NCBI GenBank assembly: GCA_900546635.1
Contig: URDS01000058.1
Span: forward strand, 1-13,191
DNA: 13,191 nucleotides
Origin: an uncultured Eubacteriales bacterium
GTDB taxonomy: Bacteria; Bacillota; Clostridia; Oscillospirales; CAG-272
Direction of reading: 5' to 3'
Each line of letters opens with the position of its first letter. The stretch's first letter is position 1. The notes under the pieces were generated by a model. The model was not told where the DNA came from. It was given only the letters and a program-made list of their open reading frames with translations, and searched no databases. This document shows positions 6,381 through 13,191 of the stretch, one piece after another. Made by a program: the position numbers and the translations under genes.

Positions 6381-8165
6381 TCAGCCGTTTTCCGGACAAG
6401 CGTTTGACTTCACACACTTTGTAAAAGCGCTGCCGTCCGGTTTTTCAACCGTATAGCAGTATTTTTCATAGTCTACCGTCACCTTGGTGCCGTCCGAATA
6501 GGTCGTGCGGTACAGGGTGTCCGAAAGCTTCTCGTGATTGTCCATAAATTCATACTGGAGATACTGAAGCGGCTGATATTCGTCATATCCGGCTCTCAGC
6601 GCCGCGACACTGCGCGTAATTTCCGCTTCTGAACTATTGTACAAATCCTCGACGCCCATCCAGTCGCGGCCGGGGCCGAATTTGCTGTTGAAGTAGAACA
6701 GCGGCCGTCCGCCGTACTCGATGAAAATCAGGTTCTGCTTTGCGTCCTTAATCGGATAATTGACCGTGGAAGCGGTGGGATTGGAAAGGACAATTCCGTG
6801 ATAAACCAGCTGCCAAAACGGAATTCCCTCCTCAAACAAAGGATTGATCCACCGGGACATATCCTTGGTTCGCATCCCGATGTACAAAATCGCGTCCATG
6901 TCGGCGATCATGTAATCCATGAAGCCCTCCGACTGGTAGCCGCCGAACAGGTTTCTCGACAGCTGCACGATCTTGCGGTAATATTCCTGCGCCTGCTTTC
7001 TCGACACGGGATGCGCGGGGTCCGCGCACTTTTCGGGAATATAGGCGGTCAATTCGTCTACATAGTGCAGCCCCTCAAAGCCGTAGCCGCGCACGACCGG
7101 CAGATCCTCTTTCGCATACCGCTCATAGGCGCGTCTCGGACAGACGGCGTACGGCTCGCCGCCGTTCAGTCCGTTCGCCTTGTAAATATCGCGCACAAAG
7201 GGATAATACTCGCCCTTTTCGTTCCTGCGCTTTGCGAGGTCGCAAATGTCAAAATTGTTTGCAATCTCGTATGCGCCGCAGCTGACGGTATGGCAGACCA
7301 CCTGATACCCAAGTCTCTGCGCCCTTGCGATAAATTTGCGCAGTTCATCGTCGCCCCCGTAGCGCGGATCGCTCGGATACTGCTGCGGGAAGCGCCCGTC
7401 ATGCCCGCCGACCGCCCAGCCGACAAGACAGATCTCGGCCCTTTCGATGCCCGCCGCCTGCATTTCGTCCACGATTTTATGCAGCTGCGCTACCGTGCAG
7501 GTGACGTGCAGCGGCGGCTCGTTTTCAAGCGTCTGATGGCGCACGGGCGTCGGAATCGGCTTCCATCCCATGCGAACGCGAATCTCTATAGCTTCCGCCG
7601 CGCGGCGGAGCGGCTCGCGCGCCTCGGCGCGGTCGCGAAGCGGAACACACCCTTTAATGTCCATCTGATATTTGCGGTACAGTTTTGCCATTTCGGGGTA
7701 GCCGGCGTTTGGCATTTTATAAAAGAATACCGAAATATCCTCCTCCGGCATATCCCCCTGAAGCTCAAACTGCGGGCAAATGCTGTATACGCCGTCTTTC
7801 AGCCGGACGCGGAAATGCGCGTCCGCCGCCTGCCCCTCGACCCGAACGAACACGCCCCGCTCGCTTCCGCCGAGGCCGCACACGGGCATCGCCGAAAGCC
7901 AGGAGAGAAACTCGCTCTCGGCCTTTTCGTCAAAATGGCAGAGCATGAAACCGTTGCCGAAATTGGTCGGAAAGACGAAATAGCCCGCTTCCCCGACTTT
8001 TGCCCGCAAAAGCTCGGTTTCCAGCACGACCGTTTCGCAGGCAAAGCCCTCAAAAAGCCGTTTCGGTACGCTCACCTTCAAAATATTGCCGTAATCCTCG
8101 ACCGTATGCTTCAGCACACGGATCTCGCCGCCGCGGGCTGTCGCGGTCACTTTAAAATTTTCCAT
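6381..8165 (-). CDS. Putative glycoside-hydrolase-like protein (DUF5696-like), no signal peptide
   Basis: 594-residue protein. The N-terminal ~190 residues are strand-rich. The centre (about 195-460) reads like a TIM-barrel: GWKPIPTPVRHQ near 201-211, EICLVGWAVGGHDGR near 244-258, YVDELTAY with Asp 370/Glu 371, and GGYQSEGFMDY with Glu 413. These acidic residues at strand ends are candidates for catalysis. The C-terminal part ends in short strand repeats (YSDGTKVTVDYEKY). This resembles DUF5696/GH101-like sugar hydrolases, recognised by pattern only; the substrate is unknown. There is no signal peptide or membrane segment, so it appears cytoplasmic. I chose ATG at 8165 (MENFKVTA), with a weak AGGGG 5-9 nt upstream. 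An alternative ATG at 8198 would overlap the upstream TGA as ATGA but lacks a ribosome binding site. It follows the 1473-residue gene by 29 nt and is co-transcribed with it. Confidence 0.6.
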   Translation of the reverse strand: MENFKVTATARGGEIRVLKHTVEDYGNILKVSVPKRLFEGFACETVVLETELLRAKVGEAGYFVFPTNFGNGFMLCHFDEKAESEFLSWLSAMPVCGLGGSERGVFVRVEGQAADAHFRVRLKDGVYSICPQFELQGDMPEEDISVFFYKMPNAGYPEMAKLYRKYQMDIKGCVPLRDRAEAREPLRRAAEAIEIRVRMGWKPIPTPVRHQTLENEPPLHVTCTVAQLHKIVDEMQAAGIERAEICLVGWAVGGHDGRFPQQYPSDPRYGGDDELRKFIARAQRLGYQVVCHTVSCGAYEIANNFDICDLAKRRNEKGEYYPFVRDIYKANGLNGGEPYAVCPRRAYERYAKEDLPVVRGYGFEGLHYVDELTAYIPEKCADPAHPVSRKQAQEYYRKIVQLSRNLFGGYQSEGFMDYMIADMDAILYIGMRTKDMSRWINPLFEEGIPFWQLVYHGIVLSNPTASTVNYPIKDAKQNLIFIEYGGRPLFYFNSKFGPGRDWMGVEDLYNSSEAEITRSVAALRAGYDEYQPLQYLQYEFMDNHEKLSDTLYRTTYSDGTKVTVDYEKYCYTVEKPDGSAFTKCVKSNACPENG

Positions 8166-8194
8166 TTTTGCCCCTATCTCTGCTTTGCAGACTG

Positions 8195-11100
8195 TCATTT
8201 GGTCAAAGCGCGGTCGTTTACATCGACGCATTCCACCGAATCGATCCGCAAAAGCTTTCGGCCTATATCAATTGTGACCTGATTCTGCGTTTCGCCGAGA
8301 TAAACGGGAATATATACGCAGTCGTTCGGTTTCCCGTAGTCTGCAAGACCGGTCTTGCAGAAGGGCACCGTGTTGAAGCTGTCGCCGTTGACCGTAATCG
8401 CCGCATTGACGACGCCGCCCGTCGTGTTGGCAAACGTGACCTTGAGGTATACCTCTTTTTTCTGCTTGCCGCTCACGGTCAGATTGATTTTTCCGGTATA
8501 GGTTCCCGTACCGTCGCCGTCCGAGGTAATCTCGACCGCGCCGAGCTTTTTCTCCTCGATGCGGACAAGCGAAAGCTGGTCAAGATACGCCGTGCCCGGA
8601 TCCGCCTGCGCGGGGAGCAGCATACCGATCTCCATCGTATCGGCCGTCGCCGTAAATACCAATTCTCGATTGACATAACCGCTCTGATTGAACACGGATG
8701 CATTGGCGTATTCTTTGCCGCCGACCTCTCTTGCAAAGAGATGGGCGGTCGTCTTCATATTGGCCAGAATCCACCCGCTAAGGCGGTAAGTTTGGCCGAC
8801 CGCAAGGCCGCTTATCGTCGTATAGATCCCGTTCTGCGCCGTCGCGGAGGTATTGATTTCAACCGCGCCCTTGCCGTACATAACCGTGGAGGACGCTTTT
8901 ACCGCGCCGCGCTCCCCGAAGGCTGTATAGCCGTCAAGGCCGCTTTCAAAGTCGTAGTTGCGGATGGCGACGCTGTCGCCTACCCGGAGCTTCTGCTTCG
9001 GAATATAGTACATGCCGTTTTCGACCTTGCCGCCCGCCTCGATGAGAATCTTTTCGTAGTTTTCACAGTAAAGGTCGATCACGTCCGAGATCTTGTAGCG
9101 CTCCGGCAGTCCCTCGGCAAACATCCAGACGCCGTTTGTCGTGTTCGGGATCGCCTTGTTGATGATCTCGCCCTTGCCGTCCTGCCAGGTGAGCGCGAGC
9201 GCGTATTCGGGGATCGCGTCGAGCCCGCCGATGATGCCGAGGATCGGCAGCATAATCGTTCCGCGCGTGTCATAACCACAAAGCGAGAGAATCTTTGCGG
9301 TTTCGGTATAGTCGCCCTCGCCGTAGAGCAGCGCGACCAGCATAAAGGCAAAGTTCACCTCGACCCGTCCCTGCTCGTTTGTGGACGCGCCGATGTTCAG
9401 ATAATAGAAATCGCGGGCGCATTGCTTTTCGGCAAGGATCAGCGCGCGCCGGAAACTGTTCGGAACTTGCTCGTAGATTTCAAACACCGTATCGACGACG
9501 TATCGCTCATACGAATCCGCCGGGAAAATCTCAGCCGCCTTGCGGATCAGCGAGGGAATGTCCTTTTCAAAATAGGCCATTGAGGACATGGTTACAACAA
9601 AATCGGTCCAAAGCACATTGTCGGAGTTGCCCGTTACGCGGGCAAAGGTTTTGCTAAGATCGAGCGCGACATTGGGCATACCGGCGGCCGACATGCCGAG
9701 GCCGTCGTTGCCGATCCAGGGTTCCTGCGCCCACGGGTACTTGTTGCCGTACTCGCCGTTGCCGAGGAACGGGGCGACATAGCGGTATGTGCTCGCCAAA
9801 TAATACGCGCCCGCAAAGCGCTGACCGCCGCCCATATCCCAGGGCTTATACTTGTCTGCCCAGCCGTCGGTGATAACCTTGGTCACGACCGTGCCGTACT
9901 CGGCGTACATATCCGAGAGGATATGCTGACTCAGCGTGTCGATGCTGAACGCATCCGCAATCCAAAGATCCCACATCTGCGTGGACGAATTGTAAAAGGA
10001 CTTGACGATTTTTGCATGGAACGGGTTGGCCTGCGCGTCGTTTCCGTGACAGATGCCGAGCCACCAGCCGTCCGGCATGGCGATTCTCGGAGAGCCGTCC
10101 TTGTTCCAGACATATTTATAGTCGGACAAAAAGCCGATGATCTGCGAGAGGTAGCCCGCGGTGGTCTTGTCTCGGTACTCCGCCGCGGAAATTACATAGT
10201 AGCCGTCCTCTTCGGTAAAAATGTCCTTTATCGGCGTTTTGGTATCGGCCTCCTTTGCGGCAAGCGCCTTTTTTGCCGCGTCTGCAAGCGCTTCGGCGGT
10301 AAACGCCTTTGAAAGGATCAGGTTCTGATACACCTGATTGCCGTTTTTCGCGATGGCATAGAGCGTGTTCCACGTGATTTCAAGCGCATCTCCCCGGTCA
10401 AAGGCGGGACATGCGCTGTCCACGCTCAGCATACCGATCCCCTTCGCGAAAGCGAACGGGTTATTCCATTCAAAGCCGTCGGCGCGCTCGCTGTAGCCGA
10501 TAGCACGGAGCAAAAAGGTGACGAACTGCGCCGCGCTTGTTTCGCCGTCCGGGTCAAACTCGGTCGCAGAGCGTCCCTCGGTGATGCCGGCCGCATAGGC
10601 GTAGCCCACATAGGGGGACGCCCACGCGGGCACATCCCGAAACGGATGCGAAGCGTTTTTGTCGAGCGCCTCCTGCTCCTTGCCGAGCAGACGGATGACC
10701 TGAACGACCGTCTGCACGCGGGTCATTTTATCTTTCAGGCCGAAGTTGGTTCCCGTCGTGTCGTAGCCCTTGGCAAGTCCGAGGCTGAACAGTCCAACGG
10801 CGTATCCGTAATCGCTGTCGATGTCGGGACGCACGGTCGGCGCGCTGACATGCCCCGCAACCGAAACGGTGAATCCTGTTTCACGGAGAAAGGCGGTATC
10901 GGTAAATGCCGACGTGTCGATGTTGAGAAACGCGCTGCCCGAATAAGCGCCGAGACTGAATTTTGCGCCGTTTGCGAAAGTACCGCCGTTTATCGTAAAG
11001 GTCGCGTCGCCCCACAGCTTGCCCGGCTGACGGCTGTGCGCCGGATCGGTCTCAGGCGTTGACTCGGTACCGATCAGCGCGCCCTCGTACTGCGAAACAT

Positions 11101-12616
11101 AAATCGTGGATCCGTTAAACGTTCCGCCGTTTACGGTGAGGTAAACATTTCCGCTGATGTCGGACCGGTTCGACGCAAGGCCGGGATTTACCGTGCGGCT
11201 GTTGATCTCGCCGCCGTTAAAAATCATATATACGCTGCCGTTGATCGGCGCCGCGTCGCAGGCAATGATGTTGCCGTCTATCGTTCCGCCGTTGACAACG
11301 AGGCTTACATCGCCCACCGTAGTCGTCCTGACGCCGCGGTTGCCGAGGCGGATCAGCTGCCAGCAGCCCCCGTTTATCGTGATGCTGCACGGGCGGGTAT
11401 CGTCGCAGACGGCGTATGCATTGTCGTACGAGCCGCCGGTAATCCCCAGCCACTCATAAGCCGTGCTGCTTCTCGTACATTCAACGCCCGCACCCATGAC
11501 CAGCGCATTTCCGTTTGCGGTGATCACGCGCGAGCCTTTGCTTGTGATGTCAAACTTGATCTGGTCAAAGAAAGTGTCGCCGCCAAGCGAGATGCAGTTG
11601 ACCGCGTCGCTCGAAAAATTCAGTTTCGCGCCCTGCGCGCGATAGTCCGCGCCGTCCCAGACGCTGGTGATTTTGATCCAGCCCTCCCATTGTGAAAGCT
11701 CGGCCTCGTCCACATGCAGTTCGCCGCAAACGACGGCGACGCCGCCGTTTGGCAGTGCGGCGGCGGCCGCCTCCAGGCTGCCGAGCGGCGAGGCGGCGCT
11801 TTTGCCGTCTCCGCCGCCGTTGTCCGCAAGGTAAACGACGCTCGCGCCGTTTGGAATTTCCGGAGACACGCCCTTACAAAAGAGGTCGGTTCCGACGTCG
11901 GGCGCCGGTTTTCCCTCCATGACCGGATTTTCTCCCGGAGAGGTCTCGGAGCCGGGATTTACAACCTGGCCTATTTTTTCCGTTCGGTTGTCTATAACCG
12001 TTCCCTCCCCCGTAATCTCTTTGAACCGGCCGCCGTTGAGAATCAGCGTCGATCCCTTCTGCACCTCTATCGCCATATAAATATCGGTATCATAGGCCGG
12101 GTTTGGCACGCAGTTCACGCCCTCGCCGACAACGAGTGTGGAATTGTTGGTCACCTTGATGGTGTTGTGTTCGCGATACTCGTTGTAGAGGATCAGATCG
12201 TCCAAAATCACGTCGCTCTGAAACGCGAGGTACGCGCCCGCTTTCATCTTGAACACGTTGTTGGATATGCCGTTGCCGGCTTTTCCGGCTGAGGCCGTAT
12301 AATCGACGCCCTGATAATTTGACGTAATCCGCAAAGGACCGTTCAGCGCCGGAACCGTATAATCGGTTCCGATATAGAGCTTGTTTTTTATGACAAGCGT
12401 GCCGCCGTTTGGCAAAAGCGAAATCGTCTGACTCAGAGATTTGCGCGGCGCGTCCGGCGTCACGCCCGCGGCGCTGTCATCTCCGCCCGCGCCGGAATGA
12501 AAGGCGATATACGCAACATCCTCGGATGTAATCACGGGAATATCCGCCGCGCATACCGCGGGCAAAATGAGCGCCGCAAGCAGCGCAATTAAAAGAACAG
12601 ACCGTATTTTCTTCAT
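8195..12616 (-). CDS. Secreted multidomain SLH protein: beta-helix modules, ADP-ribosylglycohydrolase-like domain, carbohydrate-binding-like domains
   Basis: 1473 residues, exported and probably wall-attached. Domains in order: signal peptide 1-24 (basic start, hydrophobic core, cleavage near VCAA/D); beta-helix module A, about 34-215; module B, about 259-590, with an NGG ladder at Asn 415, 442, 467, 496 and 543; three SLH repeats at about 605-650, 657-709 (FRDVPAWASPYVGYAYAAG) and 716-760, which normally bind pyruvylated wall polymers; an ADP-ribosylglycohydrolase-like domain, about 805-1195 (EYRDKTTAGYL at 813-823, PWIGNDGLGM 966-975, ALLYGEGDY 1095-1103, GYDTRGTIM 1114-1122, LGIIGGLDAIP 1126-1136); a CBM4/9-like domain, about 1216-1352; and a CBM6/35-like beta-sandwich, about 1355-1465. 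The usual DTD metal motif reads DTR, so catalysis is doubtful. The SLH set is internal rather than terminal, which is unusual. Start ATG at 12616 has GAAAGG 8 nt upstream. It is the first gene of a two-gene operon. The domain calls come from motif recognition; the joint function (surface glycan binding or processing) is inferred. Confidence 0.8.
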   Translation of the reverse strand: MKKIRSVLLIALLAALILPAVCAADIPVITSEDVAYIAFHSGAGGDDSAAGVTPDAPRKSLSQTISLLPNGGTLVIKNKLYIGTDYTVPALNGPLRITSNYQGVDYTASAGKAGNGISNNVFKMKAGAYLAFQSDVILDDLILYNEYREHNTIKVTNNSTLVVGEGVNCVPNPAYDTDIYMAIEVQKGSTLILNGGRFKEITGEGTVIDNRTEKIGQVVNPGSETSPGENPVMEGKPAPDVGTDLFCKGVSPEIPNGASVVYLADNGGGDGKSAASPLGSLEAAAAALPNGGVAVVCGELHVDEAELSQWEGWIKITSVWDGADYRAQGAKLNFSSDAVNCISLGGDTFFDQIKFDITSKGSRVITANGNALVMGAGVECTRSSTAYEWLGITGGSYDNAYAVCDDTRPCSITINGGCWQLIRLGNRGVRTTTVGDVSLVVNGGTIDGNIIACDAAPINGSVYMIFNGGEINSRTVNPGLASNRSDISGNVYLTVNGGTFNGSTIYVSQYEGALIGTESTPETDPAHSRQPGKLWGDATFTINGGTFANGAKFSLGAYSGSAFLNIDTSAFTDTAFLRETGFTVSVAGHVSAPTVRPDIDSDYGYAVGLFSLGLAKGYDTTGTNFGLKDKMTRVQTVVQVIRLLGKEQEALDKNASHPFRDVPAWASPYVGYAYAAGITEGRSATEFDPDGETSAAQFVTFLLRAIGYSERADGFEWNNPFAFAKGIGMLSVDSACPAFDRGDALEITWNTLYAIAKNGNQVYQNLILSKAFTAEALADAAKKALAAKEADTKTPIKDIFTEEDGYYVISAAEYRDKTTAGYLSQIIGFLSDYKYVWNKDGSPRIAMPDGWWLGICHGNDAQANPFHAKIVKSFYNSSTQMWDLWIADAFSIDTLSQHILSDMYAEYGTVVTKVITDGWADKYKPWDMGGGQRFAGAYYLASTYRYVAPFLGNGEYGNKYPWAQEPWIGNDGLGMSAAGMPNVALDLSKTFARVTGNSDNVLWTDFVVTMSSMAYFEKDIPSLIRKAAEIFPADSYERYVVDTVFEIYEQVPNSFRRALILAEKQCARDFYYLNIGASTNEQGRVEVNFAFMLVALLYGEGDYTETAKILSLCGYDTRGTIMLPILGIIGGLDAIPEYALALTWQDGKGEIINKAIPNTTNGVWMFAEGLPERYKISDVIDLYCENYEKILIEAGGKVENGMYYIPKQKLRVGDSVAIRNYDFESGLDGYTAFGERGAVKASSTVMYGKGAVEINTSATAQNGIYTTISGLAVGQTYRLSGWILANMKTTAHLFAREVGGKEYANASVFNQSGYVNRELVFTATADTMEIGMLLPAQADPGTAYLDQLSLVRIEEKKLGAVEITSDGDGTGTYTGKINLTVSGKQKKEVYLKVTFANTTGGVVNAAITVNGDSFNTVPFCKTGLADYGKPNDCVYIPVYLGETQNQVTIDIGRKLLRIDSVECVDVNDRALTK

Positions 12617-12656
12617 GGCAGAAACCTTTCACATTTGGATTTTTTAAGGATGCTTT

Positions 12657-12686
12657 ATTATACAATGGAATACAAATGTCCGACAA
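12657..12686 (-). promoter_or_regulatory. Promoter of the SLH-protein operon
   Basis: On the minus strand a perfect TATAAT (12662-12657) lies 18 nt downstream of TTGTCG (12686-12681), a weak -35. Transcription should begin near 12650, giving a leader of about 34 nt. The weak -35 is overlapped by a small palindrome, TGTC-C-GACA (12677-12685), and the -10 is overlapped by one arm of a 9-bp inverted repeat, so regulation by a repressor or activator is plausible. Confidence 0.65.
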
Positions 12687-12712
12687 TGTAGAAATCAAAC
12701 GAATCCATTGTA
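12661..12712. repeat. 9-bp inverted repeat flanking the SLH-operon promoter (possible operator)
   Basis: TACAATGGA (12661-12669) and its exact reverse complement TCCATTGTA (12704-12712) bracket the -35 and spacer. The inner edges are 34 nt apart and the centres 43 nt apart, about four helical turns. A T-run at 12712-12720 adjoins the outer arm. It could be a paired operator or simply a long-loop stem; only the repeat itself is seen. Confidence 0.4.
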
Positions 12713-12740
12713 TTTTTTTTCCGCAAAGGAAAGCGCGGCA

Positions 12741-12766
12741 AAACAAAAGGGACGCGCATCCGTCCC
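12741..12766 (-). terminator. Intrinsic terminator of the copper-amine-oxidase-like gene
   Basis: Read on the minus strand, GGGACG (12766-12761) pairs with CGTCCC (12754-12749) around a 6-nt loop and is followed by TTTTGTTT (12748-12741). It lies about 67 nt past the stop of the minus-strand gene ending at 12833 and insulates the SLH-operon promoter from it. Confidence 0.75.
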
Positions 12767-12774
12767 GCAAGAAA

Positions 12775-12814
12775 GCGTCGGAGCAGGTCCCGCAATAAGG
12801 ATCTGCTCCGATGC
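12775..12814. other. 12-bp hairpin in 3' untranslated region of the copper-amine-oxidase-like gene
   Basis: TCGGAGCAG (12778-12786) pairs with CTGCTCCGA (12803-12811), extended by three more pairs (one G-U), with a 16-nt loop. There is no T-run after it, so it is not a terminator on its own; it may protect the 3' end or act together with the terminator at 12741-12766. A NotI-type palindrome, AAGCGGCCGCTT (12822-12833), lies between it and the stop codon. Confidence 0.6.
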
Positions 12815-12832
12815 GCTGAATAAGCGGCCGCT

Positions 12833-13191
12833 TTATTTTGTAATGGTCGCGGTGCTGGTATTGCCGTCCCAGGCAACCGTGCCGCCGAGCGCCTCCGCTA
12901 CAAAACGGACAGGCAAATACGTTCTTGAGTTCTCGATGAACGCAGGCGCGTCCAGCGGCTTTTCTTCGCCGTTGATCGTTGCGGTTGTCGCGCCTATGGT
13001 GATTTTGATTTCAATGTCGCCGCAGGTGAGCGTCGCCGTGCTGGTATTGCCGTCCCAGGCAACATCAGCGCCCAGGTTTTCGGCCACAAAGCGGACGGGG
13101 AGCATCGTGCGGTCCTGACGGATAATCGGAGCGGCATCCAGCGCTTTGGCAACGCCGTTTACATAGCCGTTCATGTCGCCGATCGTCATTT
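12833..13191 (-). CDS. Copper amine oxidase N-terminal-like repeat protein, C-terminal part (5' end outside window)
   Basis: About 118 residues of the C-terminus are visible and the frame stays open to the window edge. The sequence is two copies of the copper amine oxidase N-terminal-like domain (PF07833 type), a wall-associated beta-rich module common in Clostridia and Paenibacilli. The first copy is DAAPIIRQDRTMLPVRFVAENLGADVAWDGNTSTATL and the second repeats it (PLDAPAFIENSRTYLPVRFVAEALGGTVAWDGNTSTATI). The protein ends NTSTATITK, as these proteins normally do. The ATG at 13189 is probably internal, because the text before the first conserved block (IGDMNGYVNGVAKALDAAP) is itself part of a repeat. 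The domain does not indicate copper or amine oxidase activity; most such proteins are exported or surface proteins. What the N-terminal part carries cannot be seen. Confidence 0.85.
   Translation of the reverse strand, partial: MTIGDMNGYVNGVAKALDAAPIIRQDRTMLPVRFVAENLGADVAWDGNTSTATLTCGDIEIKITIGATTATINGEEKPLDAPAFIENSRTYLPVRFVAEALGGTVAWDGNTSTATITK
12846..13063. repeat. Near-identical 32-bp direct repeat pair within the copper-amine-oxidase-like gene
   Basis: 12846-12877 and 13032-13063 match at 31 of 32 positions (offset 186 nt = 62 codons, the length of one protein repeat). They encode the VAWDGNTSTAT block of each domain copy. The DNA identity is much higher than that of the surrounding repeat sequence. 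Confidence 0.85.

Noticed and set aside
6117..6424. Small open frames in the rplL-DUF5696 intergenic region
   Set aside because: They run through terminator and hairpin sequences, have no ribosome binding site and no meaningful composition.
6798..8282. Long open frame on the plus strand opposite the DUF5696-like gene (494 codons)
   Set aside because: It is antisense to a convincing gene, rich in Arg/His/Ala as expected of a shadow frame in GC-rich DNA, and has no recognisable domain or ribosome binding site.
8168..9583. Long open frame on the plus strand opposite the SLH gene (471 codons)
   Set aside because: Antisense shadow of the ARH/CBM-like part, with no domain signal and composition typical of complement frames.
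8195..12616. Lipoprotein signal in the SLH protein (LPAVC)
   Set aside because: The -3/-1 residues (P, A, V) do not fit a lipobox and a standard signal-peptidase I site (VCAA/D) follows immediately.
12477..12876. Small minus-strand open frames upstream of the SLH gene
   Set aside because: They cross the promoter, inverted repeats and terminator region and overlap the true start; no ribosome binding site or similarity.
12833..13191. Copper-binding oxidase enzyme
   Set aside because: Only the small N-terminal-like repeat domain is present; the catalytic oxidase domain, topaquinone site and copper ligands are absent from the visible part.

Overview
The window looks like chromosomal DNA of a moderately GC-rich anaerobic Firmicute (class Clostridia, probably near Oscillospiraceae or Christensenellales). 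The evidence is a Firmicutes-type L10 leader with an attenuator before rplJ-rplL, strong AGGAGG-type ribosome binding sites, sigma-A promoters with near-consensus boxes, S-layer homology (SLH) domains, and a copper-amine-oxidase-N-like repeat protein. The genus cannot be settled from the sequence alone. I see no tRNA, rRNA, CRISPR array, transposase or integrase.

Layout. (1) 58-4751, minus strand: a four-gene operon with 4-nt or shorter overlaps or a 13-nt gap. It reads, in transcription order, ABC ATPase, ABC-2 type permease, GldG-like auxiliary membrane protein, DUF4340 protein. Its promoter lies at 4797-4825. This is the Firmicute version of the GldA-GldF-GldG architecture; the substrate is unknown. 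(2) 4752-5123: a divergent promoter region whose plus-strand half carries the rplJ promoter and an L10 autoregulatory leader ending in an intrinsic terminator. (3) 5124-6106, plus strand: rplJ and rplL (the L10/L7-L12 stalk), closed by a clean terminator. rpoB does not follow, so the stalk genes are a free-standing unit here. (4) 6107-6380: a convergent intergenic region packed with perfect hairpins. (5) 6381-12616, minus strand: a two-gene operon. A 1473-residue secreted multidomain protein (signal peptide, two beta-helix modules, three SLH repeats, ADP-ribosylglycohydrolase-like domain, two carbohydrate-binding-like domains) is followed by a leaderless protein resembling a glycoside hydrolase of the DUF5696 kind. 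(6) 12617-12832: promoter, inverted repeats and terminator hairpins. (7) 12833-13191, minus strand: the C-terminal end of a copper amine oxidase N-terminal-like repeat protein cut by the window edge.

Functionally, the ABC operon and the stalk operon look like ordinary core-genome content. The SLH/ADP-ribosylglycohydrolase-like protein with its DUF5696-like partner is the most distinctive part. It is probably a cell-wall-attached glycan-binding or glycan-processing protein, but its key metal-binding motif is altered and its chemistry cannot be assigned from sequence.
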